From: a bacterium (Candidatus Torokbacteria) CG_4_10_14_0_2_um_filter_35_8
Lineage (GTDB): Bacteria; Patescibacteriota; GCA-2792135
Assembly (NCBI GenBank): GCA_002792135.1
Contig: PFNU01000068.1
Coordinates: forward strand, 1 to 8,614
Reading direction: 5' to 3'
Length of the DNA: 8,614 nucleotides
A model generated the notes under the pieces. That model was given only the letters and a program-made list of their open reading frames with translations, did not search any database and had not been told where the DNA came from. Each line of letters starts with the position of its first letter. Within the stretch, counting starts at the first letter, position 1. Positions 1 to 5,138 of this stretch are shown piece after piece. A program made the position numbers and the translations under genes.

Positions 1-126
1 TATATCTTTGATATTGGCACAAGAGAGCCTTATGATGTAGTAGGCAGTCCTCCTAGAAAATGGGTAATACGAGATATTTATCCAGAAGGTGAGAAGCCTA
101 TATTTTTCCAAAAAACTTCTGATTAG
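1..126 (+). CDS. C-terminal end of an unknown protein (5' truncated by window)
   Basis: Frame 1 is open from the first base to the TAG at 124-126 and gives 41 residues that begin YIFDIGTREP and end FFQKTSD. The composition (PPRKW, RDIYPEG, alternating beta-type hydrophobics) looks like a folded globular C-terminus, not random AT-rich translation. The repeated promoter-like element at 141-180 follows, so a transcription unit probably ends here. I do not recognise the family and the fragment is too short to assign. The start lies outside the window. Confidence 0.5.
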   Translation, partial: YIFDIGTREPYDVVGSPPRKWVIRDIYPEGEKPIFFQKTSD

Positions 127-140
127 AAGTTAATTAAACT

Positions 141-168
141 ATTGCCCGTCTTTATAGGCTGTGATAAT
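141..168 (+). promoter_or_regulatory. Promoter with extended -10 (copy 1 of a repeated element)
   Basis: TGTGATAAT at 160-168 reads as an extended -10 (TGn plus GATAAT). TTGCCC at 142-147 could be a poor -35, with 15-nt spacing. The whole block 141-180 is repeated with strong conservation at 654-693, which supports a real regulatory role. It lies about 30 nt upstream of the GTG start at 201. Assignment is by motif only. Confidence 0.5.
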
Positions 169-200
169 CTTAGATTAATAAAGAAAAGGAGGTGGAAATC

Positions 201-503
201 GTGGGAGGTATAAGAGAAGCTGTAGGATCGTTTGTTCGTTCGGTTGCTAGAAGAATTGAGGGACTTCCTAGTGAAAGAGAGATAAAGGAAATAGAAGAAG
301 CACTTTCCAAAGTGAAGGGAAATTGGAATGAGGTTCGGGAAGAGATTGAAAGAATAATGAAGGAGAAAGAATATACTCTTGTCTCGGCTTGTCTCTACAA
401 TACGAGGACTTTTAATAAGAGGAAAGCGCAGATTTCTATATCTATAGTATTGAAAGGAGAGGTCTATCATGCTAAACTCTCTAAAGTAGCGAGTATACGC
501 TGA
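201..503 (+). CDS. Small unknown protein, 100 aa
   Basis: I do not recognise the family. I chose the GTG at 201 because AGGAGGT at 187-193 sits 7 nt upstream. The in-frame GTG at 192 lies inside that SD and is unlikely to be used. The N-terminal two thirds are highly charged and helical (Arg-rich start, then Glu/Lys heptad-like stretches around residues 25-58, possibly a coiled coil). The C-terminal third looks beta-like (YTLVSACLYN, then QISISIVLKGEVYHAKL). There is no signal peptide or membrane segment, so it is probably cytoplasmic. It is followed by two terminator-like hairpins and preceded by its own promoter, so it is probably monocistronic. It looks GC-richer than its neighbours, which together with the strong SD may mean a separate origin. 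It is very likely a real gene, of unknown function. Confidence 0.75.
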   Translation: MGGIREAVGSFVRSVARRIEGLPSEREIKEIEEALSKVKGNWNEVREEIERIMKEKEYTLVSACLYNTRTFNKRKAQISISIVLKGEVYHAKLSKVASIR

Positions 504-528
504 GGATAAGGTAAGAATGCTTTTGCGG

Positions 529-560
529 GGCGGTTTTTGGCATAAGCCGCCTTTATTTTT
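529..560 (+). terminator. Intrinsic terminator of the 201-503 gene
   Basis: GGCGGTTT (529-536) pairs with AAGCCGCC (544-551), giving 8 bp with one G-U wobble and a 7-nt loop. The T-rich run 552-560 follows. It lies 26 nt after the stop codon, a typical rho-independent arrangement. Confidence 0.8.
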
Positions 561-590
561 TATATAAAGCTAAAAAAGTACAATATTGTG

Positions 591-621
591 GTTAGCTTAC
601 CCTTAAGGCTAACTTTTTCTT
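591..621 (+). terminator. Second tandem terminator-like hairpin
   Basis: GTTAGC (591-596) pairs with GCTAAC (608-613) across an 11-nt loop and is followed by TTTTTCTT (614-621). It lies 31 nt after the first terminator and just before the promoter block at 654. Together the two would insulate the unit at 201-503 from the next gene. Confidence 0.6.
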
Positions 622-653
622 AAAAAATCTTTGTTTGATATCGAATAGATTTT

Positions 654-681
654 ATTGCTCCTCTTTGGAAGTTGTGATAAT
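654..681 (+). promoter_or_regulatory. Promoter with extended -10 (copy 2 of a repeated element)
   Basis: TGTGATAAT at 673-681 is an extended -10 and TTGCTC at 655-660 occupies the -35 zone. Spacing is identical to copy 1 at 141-168. The likely transcription start is near 688, giving a leader of roughly 45 nt to the ATG at 732. The leader has no recognisable SD. Confidence 0.5.
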
Positions 682-731
682 CTTGGAATAGGAAAAATTA
701 AGTTTATTTTTATATCAATTAATTTTAACCC

Positions 732-1244
732 ATGAAAATATCAGGAACCTTACCTCAATTTAGCGAAGAAAAAGCTTTGCTTGTTGTTGCCAGTAGATAT
801 GAGGCAGATTTTTATTTTGCTGAAAATGGAATGATTGATAAGATACAATCTTTTAGAGTTGAAGAATCAACCTATTCAGACAGAGAGGATTTTACAGAAA
901 GAAAAGGAAGGGGAAATTTCTTTATGACAGGTTCCGGATATCAATCCCCAAAAGTTCAAGTAATTCAGGATTTTGCAAAAGAGTTTAAGGAGAATCTTAA
1001 AGATGTTCTTTCTAAAAACGATATAACAAGTATTTATCTTTTTGTGCCTTCTGAAATGGTGAATGAGATTAAAGAAAAGCTAGATAATCTTAGTAAAAAG
1101 AAAATTAAGTTTGTATTTAAAGGAGATTATAATAAAGAACACGCATTTAAATTGTTAGAGAAGATAAAAGCGAAGATTGATGAGAAGAAAGTCATTCCTA
1201 AGTCAGAGGAGATAAGGAAGATTTTAGAGAAGAGAAAAAAGTGA
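732..1244 (+). CDS. Host-attachment / baeRF-like (eRF1 domain-2-like) family protein, tentative
   Basis: A 170-aa soluble protein without signal peptide. It opens with a beta strand (ALLVVASRYEADFYF) typical of nucleotide-free Rossmann-like eRF1-domain folds. A charged loop then carries SDRED..ERKGRG (about residues 48-61), and a long helix (QVIQDFAKEFKENLKDVL) leads into a strand ending IYLFVPSEM. This order resembles the host-attachment/baeRF families, in which a loop rich in Asp, Arg and Gly is followed by the F.k.la..L helix and a 'lvlvApp.ll' strand. Those families are related to release-factor domains and are thought to act on ribosomes. The C-terminus from about residue 130 is a Lys/Glu helix. 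The ATG at 732 is the first in frame after the extended -10 promoter and has no SD. Assignment is by eye and moderate at best. Confidence 0.5.
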   Translation: MKISGTLPQFSEEKALLVVASRYEADFYFAENGMIDKIQSFRVEESTYSDREDFTERKGRGNFFMTGSGYQSPKVQVIQDFAKEFKENLKDVLSKNDITSIYLFVPSEMVNEIKEKLDNLSKKKIKFVFKGDYNKEHAFKLLEKIKAKIDEKKVIPKSEEIRKILEKRKK

Positions 1245-1247
1245 GGG

Positions 1248-1278
1248 ATTAGTCTGCCTCGGGCGGATAGGGACTAGT
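1248..1278 (+). repeat. GC-rich REP-like hairpin upstream of the RAYT gene
   Basis: TCTGCC (1253-1258) pairs with GGCGGA (1262-1267), one wobble pair, around a 3-nt loop. Possible outer arms are ATTAG (1248-1252) and CTAGT (1274-1278). It stands out as GC-rich in an AT-rich intergenic gap, 4 nt after a stop and 20 nt before the transposase start. It shares the TCTGCC/GGC(A/G)GA core with 6404-6417. It may also help end transcription of 732-1244, although no T-run follows. Confidence 0.5.
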
Positions 1279-1297
1279 GAGCGAATTTTGAATATTT

Positions 1298-1933
1298 ATG
1301 TTAAAAAACCTTGATTATAATAAATTTAAAGGCAAATACCGGATATCCTCCACAAGGCTTCCCAATTGGGATTATTCATGGGATGGATGGTATTTTGTTA
1401 CGATTTGTACAAAATTGAAAGAATGTTTTTTCGGTGATATTATTAATGGAAAAATGAAATTATCAAAGATAGGGAAAATAGCAGAGAAATTTTGGGGAGA
1501 GATTCCTATCCATTTTTCATTTACAAAATTAGACAAATTTATTGTGATGCCAAACCATATTCATGGAATAATAATTATTCAGAATAATGTCGATATCCAT
1601 AACGTAGAGACGCAAAATTTTGCGTCTCTACAGAATATAAAACCAATATATAAAAACCAATTTGGTCCACAATCGAAGAATCTATCATCCATAATTCGTG
1701 GTTACAAGGCGGGTGTTAAAAAATGGGCAACAATGAATAAAATAGAATTTATCTGGCAACCCCGCTTCTACGAGCACATCGTCCGCAACGAGAAATCCTT
1801 AAACACAATCCGAAAATATATAATCGACAATCCTGCAAAATGGGAACTAGGCAGAGATAGAGAAGAAGGCAGCAAATTCTTTGATAATTTTTTTAATAAA
1901 CTTGAGCAAAAGACAGTAAGTACAATATTATAA
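1298..1933 (+). CDS. REP-associated tyrosine transposase (RAYT, Y1/HUH family)
   Basis: This 211-aa protein has the RAYT architecture. The first strand is WYFVTICT (31-38). The HUH metal-binding motif is MPNHIHG (His87 and His89), and an Arg/Lys helix follows near 130-143. The diagnostic C-terminal block WQPRFYEH.VRNE (153-165) runs into RKYIIDNPAKW (172-182), where Tyr174 is the likely nucleophile. Family members are single-strand DNA nucleases that nick and join hairpin REP sequences. The protein looks complete. Residues 103-111 are encoded by a perfect palindrome (1604-1631), so the linker between the HUH core and the C-terminal block seems to have been made by an in-frame REP. No TnpB and no IS ends are visible, consistent with a domesticated RAYT. 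There is no SD before the ATG at 1298, and an AT-only leader follows the REP-like hairpin. Confidence 0.88.
   Translation: MLKNLDYNKFKGKYRISSTRLPNWDYSWDGWYFVTICTKLKECFFGDIINGKMKLSKIGKIAEKFWGEIPIHFSFTKLDKFIVMPNHIHGIIIIQNNVDIHNVETQNFASLQNIKPIYKNQFGPQSKNLSSIIRGYKAGVKKWATMNKIEFIWQPRFYEHIVRNEKSLNTIRKYIIDNPAKWELGRDREEGSKFFDNFFNKLEQKTVSTIL
1604..1631. repeat. Perfect 28-bp palindrome (REP-type) inside the RAYT gene
   Basis: The left arm GTAGAGACGCAAAA (1604-1617) is exactly complementary to the right arm TTTTGCGTCTCTAC (1618-1631). It starts on a codon boundary and is read through as VETQNFASL without a stop. The GTAGAGACG...CGTCTCTAC form is, to my recollection, a common bacterial REP/MITE palindrome, for example in cyanobacteria. 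Recall is not proof. Confidence 0.85.
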
Positions 1934-2044
1934 TTTTGAACGAGAGGACTTAGAGAGGGAGGAAGAATTATTTTTTTTAGATTTTTAATATTTATTAGCT
2001 TTAAGAGGTTTGCTAGAGTCAAAGAGCAGGCTTTTTTATTATAC

Positions 2045-2073
2045 TTGACAAAACATAGTTATGGGTATATACT
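2045..2073 (+). promoter_or_regulatory. Consensus-grade sigma-70 promoter for DUF5320
   Basis: TTGACA (2045-2050), a 17-nt spacer and TATACT (2068-2073) form a near-perfect housekeeping promoter, the best in the window. Transcription would begin near 2080, inside the left arm of the inverted repeat at 2075-2132, leaving a leader of about 70 nt. Confidence 0.8.
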
Positions 2074-2074
2074 C

Positions 2075-2132
2075 ATAATAGATAGTGGTATTGCTTCTAA
2101 AAAAGCAATATAGAGTCGAGGCTATCTATTAT
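2075..2132 (+). promoter_or_regulatory. Nested inverted repeat in the DUF5320 promoter/leader
   Basis: Outer 11-bp arms at 2075-2085 and 2122-2132 (ATAATAGATAG and its exact complement) enclose an 8-bp hairpin, TATTGCTT (2089-2096) with AAGCAATA (2103-2110). A single-stranded segment, 2111-2121, lies between them. The structure begins 2 nt after the -10. It could be a repressor operator overlapping the start point, a stabilising 5' RNA stem or a cis-regulatory RNA. It does not match a riboswitch I know. Confidence 0.6.
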
Positions 2133-2150
2133 TAACCCAAATTTAAAACT

Positions 2151-2408
2151 ATGCCAAGATTAGATGGAACTGGTCCTTTAGGTCAAGGTGCTGGAACAGG
2201 AAGAGGTTTAGGTCCATGCGGTGCAGGATTTGGTTTTGGAAGAGGTTATGGTCGAGGATTGGGAAGGTTTTATGGTTGCCCTGGACTTTATCCTGTACGT
2301 TTGACTAAGAAAGACGAAGAAGAAATTTTAGAAGATGATAAGAAAGCTTTGCAAGAAGAAGTTAGTGCTATAGAGGAGCGGCTTTCTGAACTTAAAGACC
2401 AGAAATAA
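2151..2408 (+). CDS. DUF5320 family protein (Gly/Arg-rich N-terminus, coiled-coil tail)
   Basis: The 85-aa protein starts MPRLDGTGPLGQGAGTGRG, the signature opening of DUF5320 (MP..DGTGP.G.G..TGRG). Residues 6-45 are almost a Gly/Arg/aromatic repeat with two cysteines (C23, C43). Residues 52-85 form a strongly charged helix, probably a coiled coil for oligomerisation. The molecular function is unknown. In anaerobes these genes often lie near DUF134, NifX/NifB-like and Mrp/NBP35 ATPase genes, suggesting a link with metal or redox cofactor handling. Here only DUF134 accompanies it. It has a strong promoter, a structured leader and a terminator-like hairpin directly after the stop, suggesting high, controlled expression. 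There is no SD before the ATG. Confidence 0.85.
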   Translation: MPRLDGTGPLGQGAGTGRGLGPCGAGFGFGRGYGRGLGRFYGCPGLYPVRLTKKDEEEILEDDKKALQEEVSAIEERLSELKDQK

Positions 2409-2413
2409 AAAAT

Positions 2414-2470
2414 GGCCTCATATCCAGCCCACTTATTTAACTGGATATGGGGCCTTACTCTTGATTTAAT
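2414..2470. terminator. Strong hairpin between DUF5320 and DUF134 (terminator or attenuator)
   Basis: GGCCTCATATCCAG (2414-2427) pairs with CTGGATATGGGGCC (2441-2454), giving 14 bp with one wobble and a 13-nt loop. The downstream tract TTACTCTTGATTT is only a moderate T-tail. On the other strand the hairpin is followed by a run of six T. It begins 5 nt after the DUF5320 stop, so it may trim or attenuate transcription into DUF134. Confidence 0.7.
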
Positions 2471-2497
2471 CTCTATTATATATTAAGAATAAGTTAT

Positions 2498-2788
2498 ATG
2501 ACAAGACCGATAAAACCAAGAGCTATTAAATTTGATCCAAGCGTTATTTATTTTAAACCAAGAGCAGTACCTTTATCTATATTAGAAGAGGTAGAGCTAA
2601 AAATGGATGAATTAGAAGCAATAAGGCTTTGTGATTTTCAGAACCTAGACCAAGTTGAAGCTGCCAAAAAAATGAAAATCTCTCAGAGTACATTGCAGCG
2701 TGTTTTAATGTCCGCCCGCAAGAAAATTGCTGAAGCTTTAATCAAAGGTAAGGCGATAAAAATAAGAAAGAAAGATAAGGATAATTAG
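2498..2788 (+). CDS. DUF134 family HTH protein
   Basis: A 96-aa predicted DNA-binding protein. It matches DUF134 throughout: an N-terminal PRAIKFDPSVIYFKPRAVPL (8-26), then the hallmark DELEAIRLCDF (37-47). A helix-turn-helix of sigma-70 region-4 type follows (QVEAAKKMKISQSTLQRVL, about 52-70), then ARKKIAEALIKGKAIKI (73-89). Many family members carry a Cys in the N-terminal PR.CR segment. Here it is PRAIK, so the possible metal or redox ligand is missing. As the HTH neighbour of DUF5320 it is a plausible regulator of the palindromic leader at 2075-2132, but that is inference. The start at 2498 has no SD. It may be read through from the DUF5320 promoter past the intervening hairpin. Confidence 0.88.
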   Translation: MTRPIKPRAIKFDPSVIYFKPRAVPLSILEEVELKMDELEAIRLCDFQNLDQVEAAKKMKISQSTLQRVLMSARKKIAEALIKGKAIKIRKKDKDN

Positions 2789-2826
2789 CATTATAATCTA
2801 AATTGTTTTTTGAATTATTAAAACCC

Positions 2827-2835
2827 TGCTATAAT
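2827..2835 (+). promoter_or_regulatory. Extended -10 promoter of the xth operon
   Basis: TGCTATAAT is a perfect TGn-TATAAT extended -10. No good -35 is at 17 nt, as is common for extended -10 promoters. The predicted start near 2842 leaves a leader of about 24 nt, all A/T apart from two G, before the ATG at 2866. Confidence 0.65.
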
Positions 2836-2865
2836 TAGTAAAGGTTTATTTTTATTTTCTAAAAA

Positions 2866-3621
2866 ATGAGAATTCTTTCTTGGAACGTAAATGGTATCCG
2901 CGCAGTTTATAGAAGAAATTTTTTGGATTGGCTTAACAATACCAATGCTGATGTTACCTGTTTACAGGAAATAAAAGCACAAGTTGACCAATTACCAGAT
3001 GATTTAATAAATCCTATAAATTATCACTCTTATTTTAACCAAGCTGAGAAAAAAGGTTATAGTGGAATGGCTTGTTATGTTAAAAATAAGCCTTTAAAAG
3101 TAGGGAAAAGCTTGGGATTAAAAAGATTTGATCAAGAAGGAAGGATTTTGAAGTTAAAATATCCTAAGTTTACTTTGATAAATCTTTATTTGCCGCATGG
3201 AGGCAGAGGGAAAGAGAAGTTAGGTTACAAACTAGAAGCTTACGATATACTTATTAATTATTTAAGAAAAATTAAGGATGAAAAAGTAATTTTAATTGGA
3301 GATTTTAATATAGCGCATAAAGAAATTGATCTTGCAAGGCCAAAGCAGAATAAAAATAATATTATGTTTACTCCTGAAGAAAGAGAGAAGATAGATAAGA
3401 TTATTTCCTTAGGTTTTACAGATACTTTTAGAAAGTTTCATAAGAGAGGCGAAGATTATACTTGGTGGCCATATTTTGCCAATGCAAGAGAAAGAAACTT
3501 AGGTTGGCGGATAGATTATGTGTTTTCCTCTAAGAAACTTGCTCCAAAAATTAAGAAAGCTTTTATATTAAAAGAGGTAAAGGGTTCGGATCATTGTCCG
3601 GTAGGAGTTGAGATAAATTAA
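2866..3621 (+). CDS. xth: Exodeoxyribonuclease III (AP endonuclease, ExoA/Xth family)
   Basis: A complete 251-aa cytoplasmic base-excision-repair enzyme that cleaves DNA 5' of abasic sites and has 3'-5' exonuclease and 3'-phosphatase activity in the family. All EEP-superfamily catalytic motifs are visible: WNVNGIRA with Asn7, LQEIKA with Glu35 (metal), YLPHGG, GDFNIAH with Asp146 and Asn148, WRIDYVF with Asp217, and GSDHCPV with Asp242/His243. The length is close to the usual 250-270 aa. WWPYFANARERNLGWRIDY is typical of the ExoA branch. The start at 2866 is set by the M-R-I-L-S-W-N opening and lies downstream of an extended -10, with no SD. It heads a likely operon: the next gene begins 29 nt later on the same strand. 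Confidence 0.96.
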   Translation: MRILSWNVNGIRAVYRRNFLDWLNNTNADVTCLQEIKAQVDQLPDDLINPINYHSYFNQAEKKGYSGMACYVKNKPLKVGKSLGLKRFDQEGRILKLKYPKFTLINLYLPHGGRGKEKLGYKLEAYDILINYLRKIKDEKVILIGDFNIAHKEIDLARPKQNKNNIMFTPEEREKIDKIISLGFTDTFRKFHKRGEDYTWWPYFANARERNLGWRIDYVFSSKKLAPKIKKAFILKEVKGSDHCPVGVEIN

Positions 3622-3650
3622 AAATTTAAAATTCAAAGTGCAAAATTAAT

Positions 3651-4253
3651 ATGAAGAAGTTTTTTGATTTAGATTATCAATATCAAAGATTATTAAAAGG
3701 AATTAAAGATCTTCCAAATAAAGATAGGATAATTTCTGCTTTAGATTTAGCAAAAAAAGCACATGCAGGTCAAAAGCGAGATGAAGGCCAGGACTATTTT
3801 ATTCATCCTGTAAGAGTTGCGAATACTTTAGTTTCTGATTTAAGTATTAAAGATTCTGATCTAATAGTTGCGGCAATTTTACATGATACAGTTGAGGATA
3901 CTGATACCACTCTTCAAGAAATTAAAGGAAAATTTGGAGAAAAAGTAGCTTACCTCGTTAAAAAGTTAACCAGGGAAAAACAAGATGATGAAAAAGAAGA
4001 AAATAAATTCGCACAAAAATATAAGAAGTTTCAAGAGCTTATGAAGCAGTCTAACAAAGTTCGACTTTTGAAAGCTTGTGATTTACTTGATAATCTTGGG
4101 TCGCTTCCTTATCGAAAAGATAGAGGTAGAAGGTTTTTTAGGCATGTGCGTGAGGCAAGAGAAATGTATCTACCTCTAGCAAAAAGCGTAAATACCTATA
4201 TTGCATCTAAGATGGAAAAGATAATAAAAACACTTCCAAAACTAAAGGATTAA
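3651..4253 (+). CDS. RelA/SpoT-type HD-domain hydrolase, stand-alone (small alarmone hydrolase-like)
   Basis: A 200-aa protein consisting only of the HD domain, with no synthetase, TGS or ACT domain. The SpoT/Mesh1-like signature is ALDLAKKAHAGQKR (30-43), DYFIHPVRVA (48-57), the HD motif LHDTVEDTDTT (77-87), FGEKVAYLVKKLT (95-107) and KACDLLDNLGSL (141-152). Metal ligands His52, His78, Asp79 and Asp144 are in place. Such proteins hydrolyse the 3'-pyrophosphate of (p)ppGpp or similar nucleotides in a Mn-dependent reaction. One oddity is that the usual ADRLHN motif is CDLLDN, which keeps Asp144 but loses the Arg and His, so substrate preference may differ. It follows xth by 29 nt and precedes the DUF218 gene by 34 nt, with no terminator seen. 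It has no SD. Confidence 0.88.
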   Translation: MKKFFDLDYQYQRLLKGIKDLPNKDRIISALDLAKKAHAGQKRDEGQDYFIHPVRVANTLVSDLSIKDSDLIVAAILHDTVEDTDTTLQEIKGKFGEKVAYLVKKLTREKQDDEKEENKFAQKYKKFQELMKQSNKVRLLKACDLLDNLGSLPYRKDRGRRFFRHVREAREMYLPLAKSVNTYIASKMEKIIKTLPKLKD

Positions 4254-4287
4254 CTCAACATAGATAAAAGTTTAAGAGGACTTTCGA

Positions 4288-4956
4288 ATGAAAAAATCTT
4301 TTAAAATGTTCTTTTTGTCAGTTATCTCCGTATTTTTAATTAGCACAGCAAGCTGTATTGCTATTAATGTTTCCATAGTAAACAAAAGTGAAGATTTTAT
4401 TTATCGTGATTTAGAAAAAGTTCCAGATAGCCAAGTTGTAATAGTTTTAGGCGCTAAAGTTTATGAAAATGGACAAATGACAGATATGCTACATGATCGG
4501 GTTGATACAGGGTTGGAATTATACGAGTCAGGAAAAGCAGAAAAACTTCTTCTTTCAGGAGATCATGGACAGAAAAATTATGATGAAGTAAATGCTATGA
4601 AAAAGTATGTATTAGAAAAGAGTATACCAGAAGAAAATATTTTTCTAGATCATGCGGGCTTTAGTACTTATGAAAGTCTATATAGGGCTCGCGATATATT
4701 TGGAGTTAAAAACGCTATTATTGTAACGCAGGATTTTCATTTAGCAAGATCGGTTTATACTGCAAGAGCTTTAGGAATAGATGCTTATGGAGTTAATGCT
4801 GATAAGCATATTTATATGGGAGTTCGGAAAAATATAGCAAGAGAGTATTTAACAAGAGTTAAAGCTTTTTTTGATATACATGTTTTGAGATCTAAACCAA
4901 AGTTTTTGGGAGATCCGATTCCGATTACTGGAGATGGAAGAGAGAGTTGGGACTGA
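4288..4956 (+). CDS. SanA/YdcF-like DUF218 membrane-anchored protein
   Basis: A 222-aa protein with an N-terminal hydrophobic anchor (about 8-30, KKSFK before it, so N-in). The outside domain is DUF218. Visible motifs are VVIVLGAKVYENG (50-62), HDRVDTGLELYESGK (69-83), LLLSGDHG, DEVNAMKKYVLE, IFLDHAGFSTYESLYRARDIF, and VTQDFHLARSVYTARALGI. This matches SanA ('vancomycin high temperature exclusion') and YdcF relatives, linked to envelope barrier function. The biochemical role is unsettled. STASC at 19-23 is not a good lipobox, so it is probably an uncleaved anchor. The start has an SD, AAGAGGA (4274-4280), 7 nt upstream. It is the last gene of the presumed xth operon, and its TGA directly abuts the inverted-repeat element at 4957. 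Confidence 0.88.
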   Translation: MKKSFKMFFLSVISVFLISTASCIAINVSIVNKSEDFIYRDLEKVPDSQVVIVLGAKVYENGQMTDMLHDRVDTGLELYESGKAEKLLLSGDHGQKNYDEVNAMKKYVLEKSIPEENIFLDHAGFSTYESLYRARDIFGVKNAIIVTQDFHLARSVYTARALGIDAYGVNADKHIYMGVRKNIAREYLTRVKAFFDIHVLRSKPKFLGDPIPITGDGRESWD

Positions 4957-5127
4957 TAACCTCACCTAGCCTCTCCTTGGTAAGGAGAGGGACACTTCGG
5001 TGAAGACCTCAGAAAATAACCAGGAATCATAAAGGAAAGTTGTGATTTAAGGTAGCAGTGCGAATAAAAGAGATGGTAAGAGTCCTGGTCCCCTCTCCTT
5101 ATAAAGGAGAGGGATAGGGTGAGGTTA
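4957..5127. repeat. 171-bp nested inverted-repeat element next to the DUF559 gene
   Basis: Ten-bp perfect termini TAACCTCACC (4957-4966) and GGTGAGGTTA (5118-5127) delimit the element. Just inside each end is a GA/CT-rich hairpin: CCTCTCCTT/AAGGAGAGG (4970-4990) on the left and CCCTCTCCTT/AAGGAGAGGG (5091-5113) on the right, both with 3-nt loops. A third pair, ACCAGGA (5019-5025) and TCCTGGT (5083-5089), closes the interior. The termini are thus near-copies in opposite orientation and the element can fold into a multi-arm cruciform. No coding frame is evident. Hairpins of this CCTCACC..CCTCTCCTT kind are, as I recall, often found around DUF559 genes. Confidence 0.85.
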
Positions 5128-5138
5128 AAAAAGCTAAA

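Noticed and set aside
192..200. GTG at 192 as start of the 100-aa gene
   Set aside because: It lies inside the SD (187-193); the GTG at 201 has proper spacing.
123..470. Minus-strand open frame of 115 codons
   Set aside because: Antisense to the SD-supported gene at 201-503; the product is a Phe/Ser/Leu-rich low-complexity string with no SD.
1271..1966. Direct repeats flanking the RAYT gene (GGACT-AG.GAG at 1271 and 1946)
   Set aside because: Only about ten loosely matched positions with gaps; not convincing as target-site duplication or element ends.
1768..2022. Minus-strand open frame overlapping the RAYT 3' end
   Set aside because: Shadow of a clearly homologous transposase; no SD and a leucine/serine-rich product.
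1990..2044. Terminator after the RAYT gene near the T-run at 2032-2037
   Set aside because: I could not find a stem longer than four bases before the T-run.
4957..5127. Plain terminator pair or CRISPR-like repeat
   Set aside because: The hairpins are in opposite orientation with no T-runs after them, and there are no regularly spaced direct repeats.
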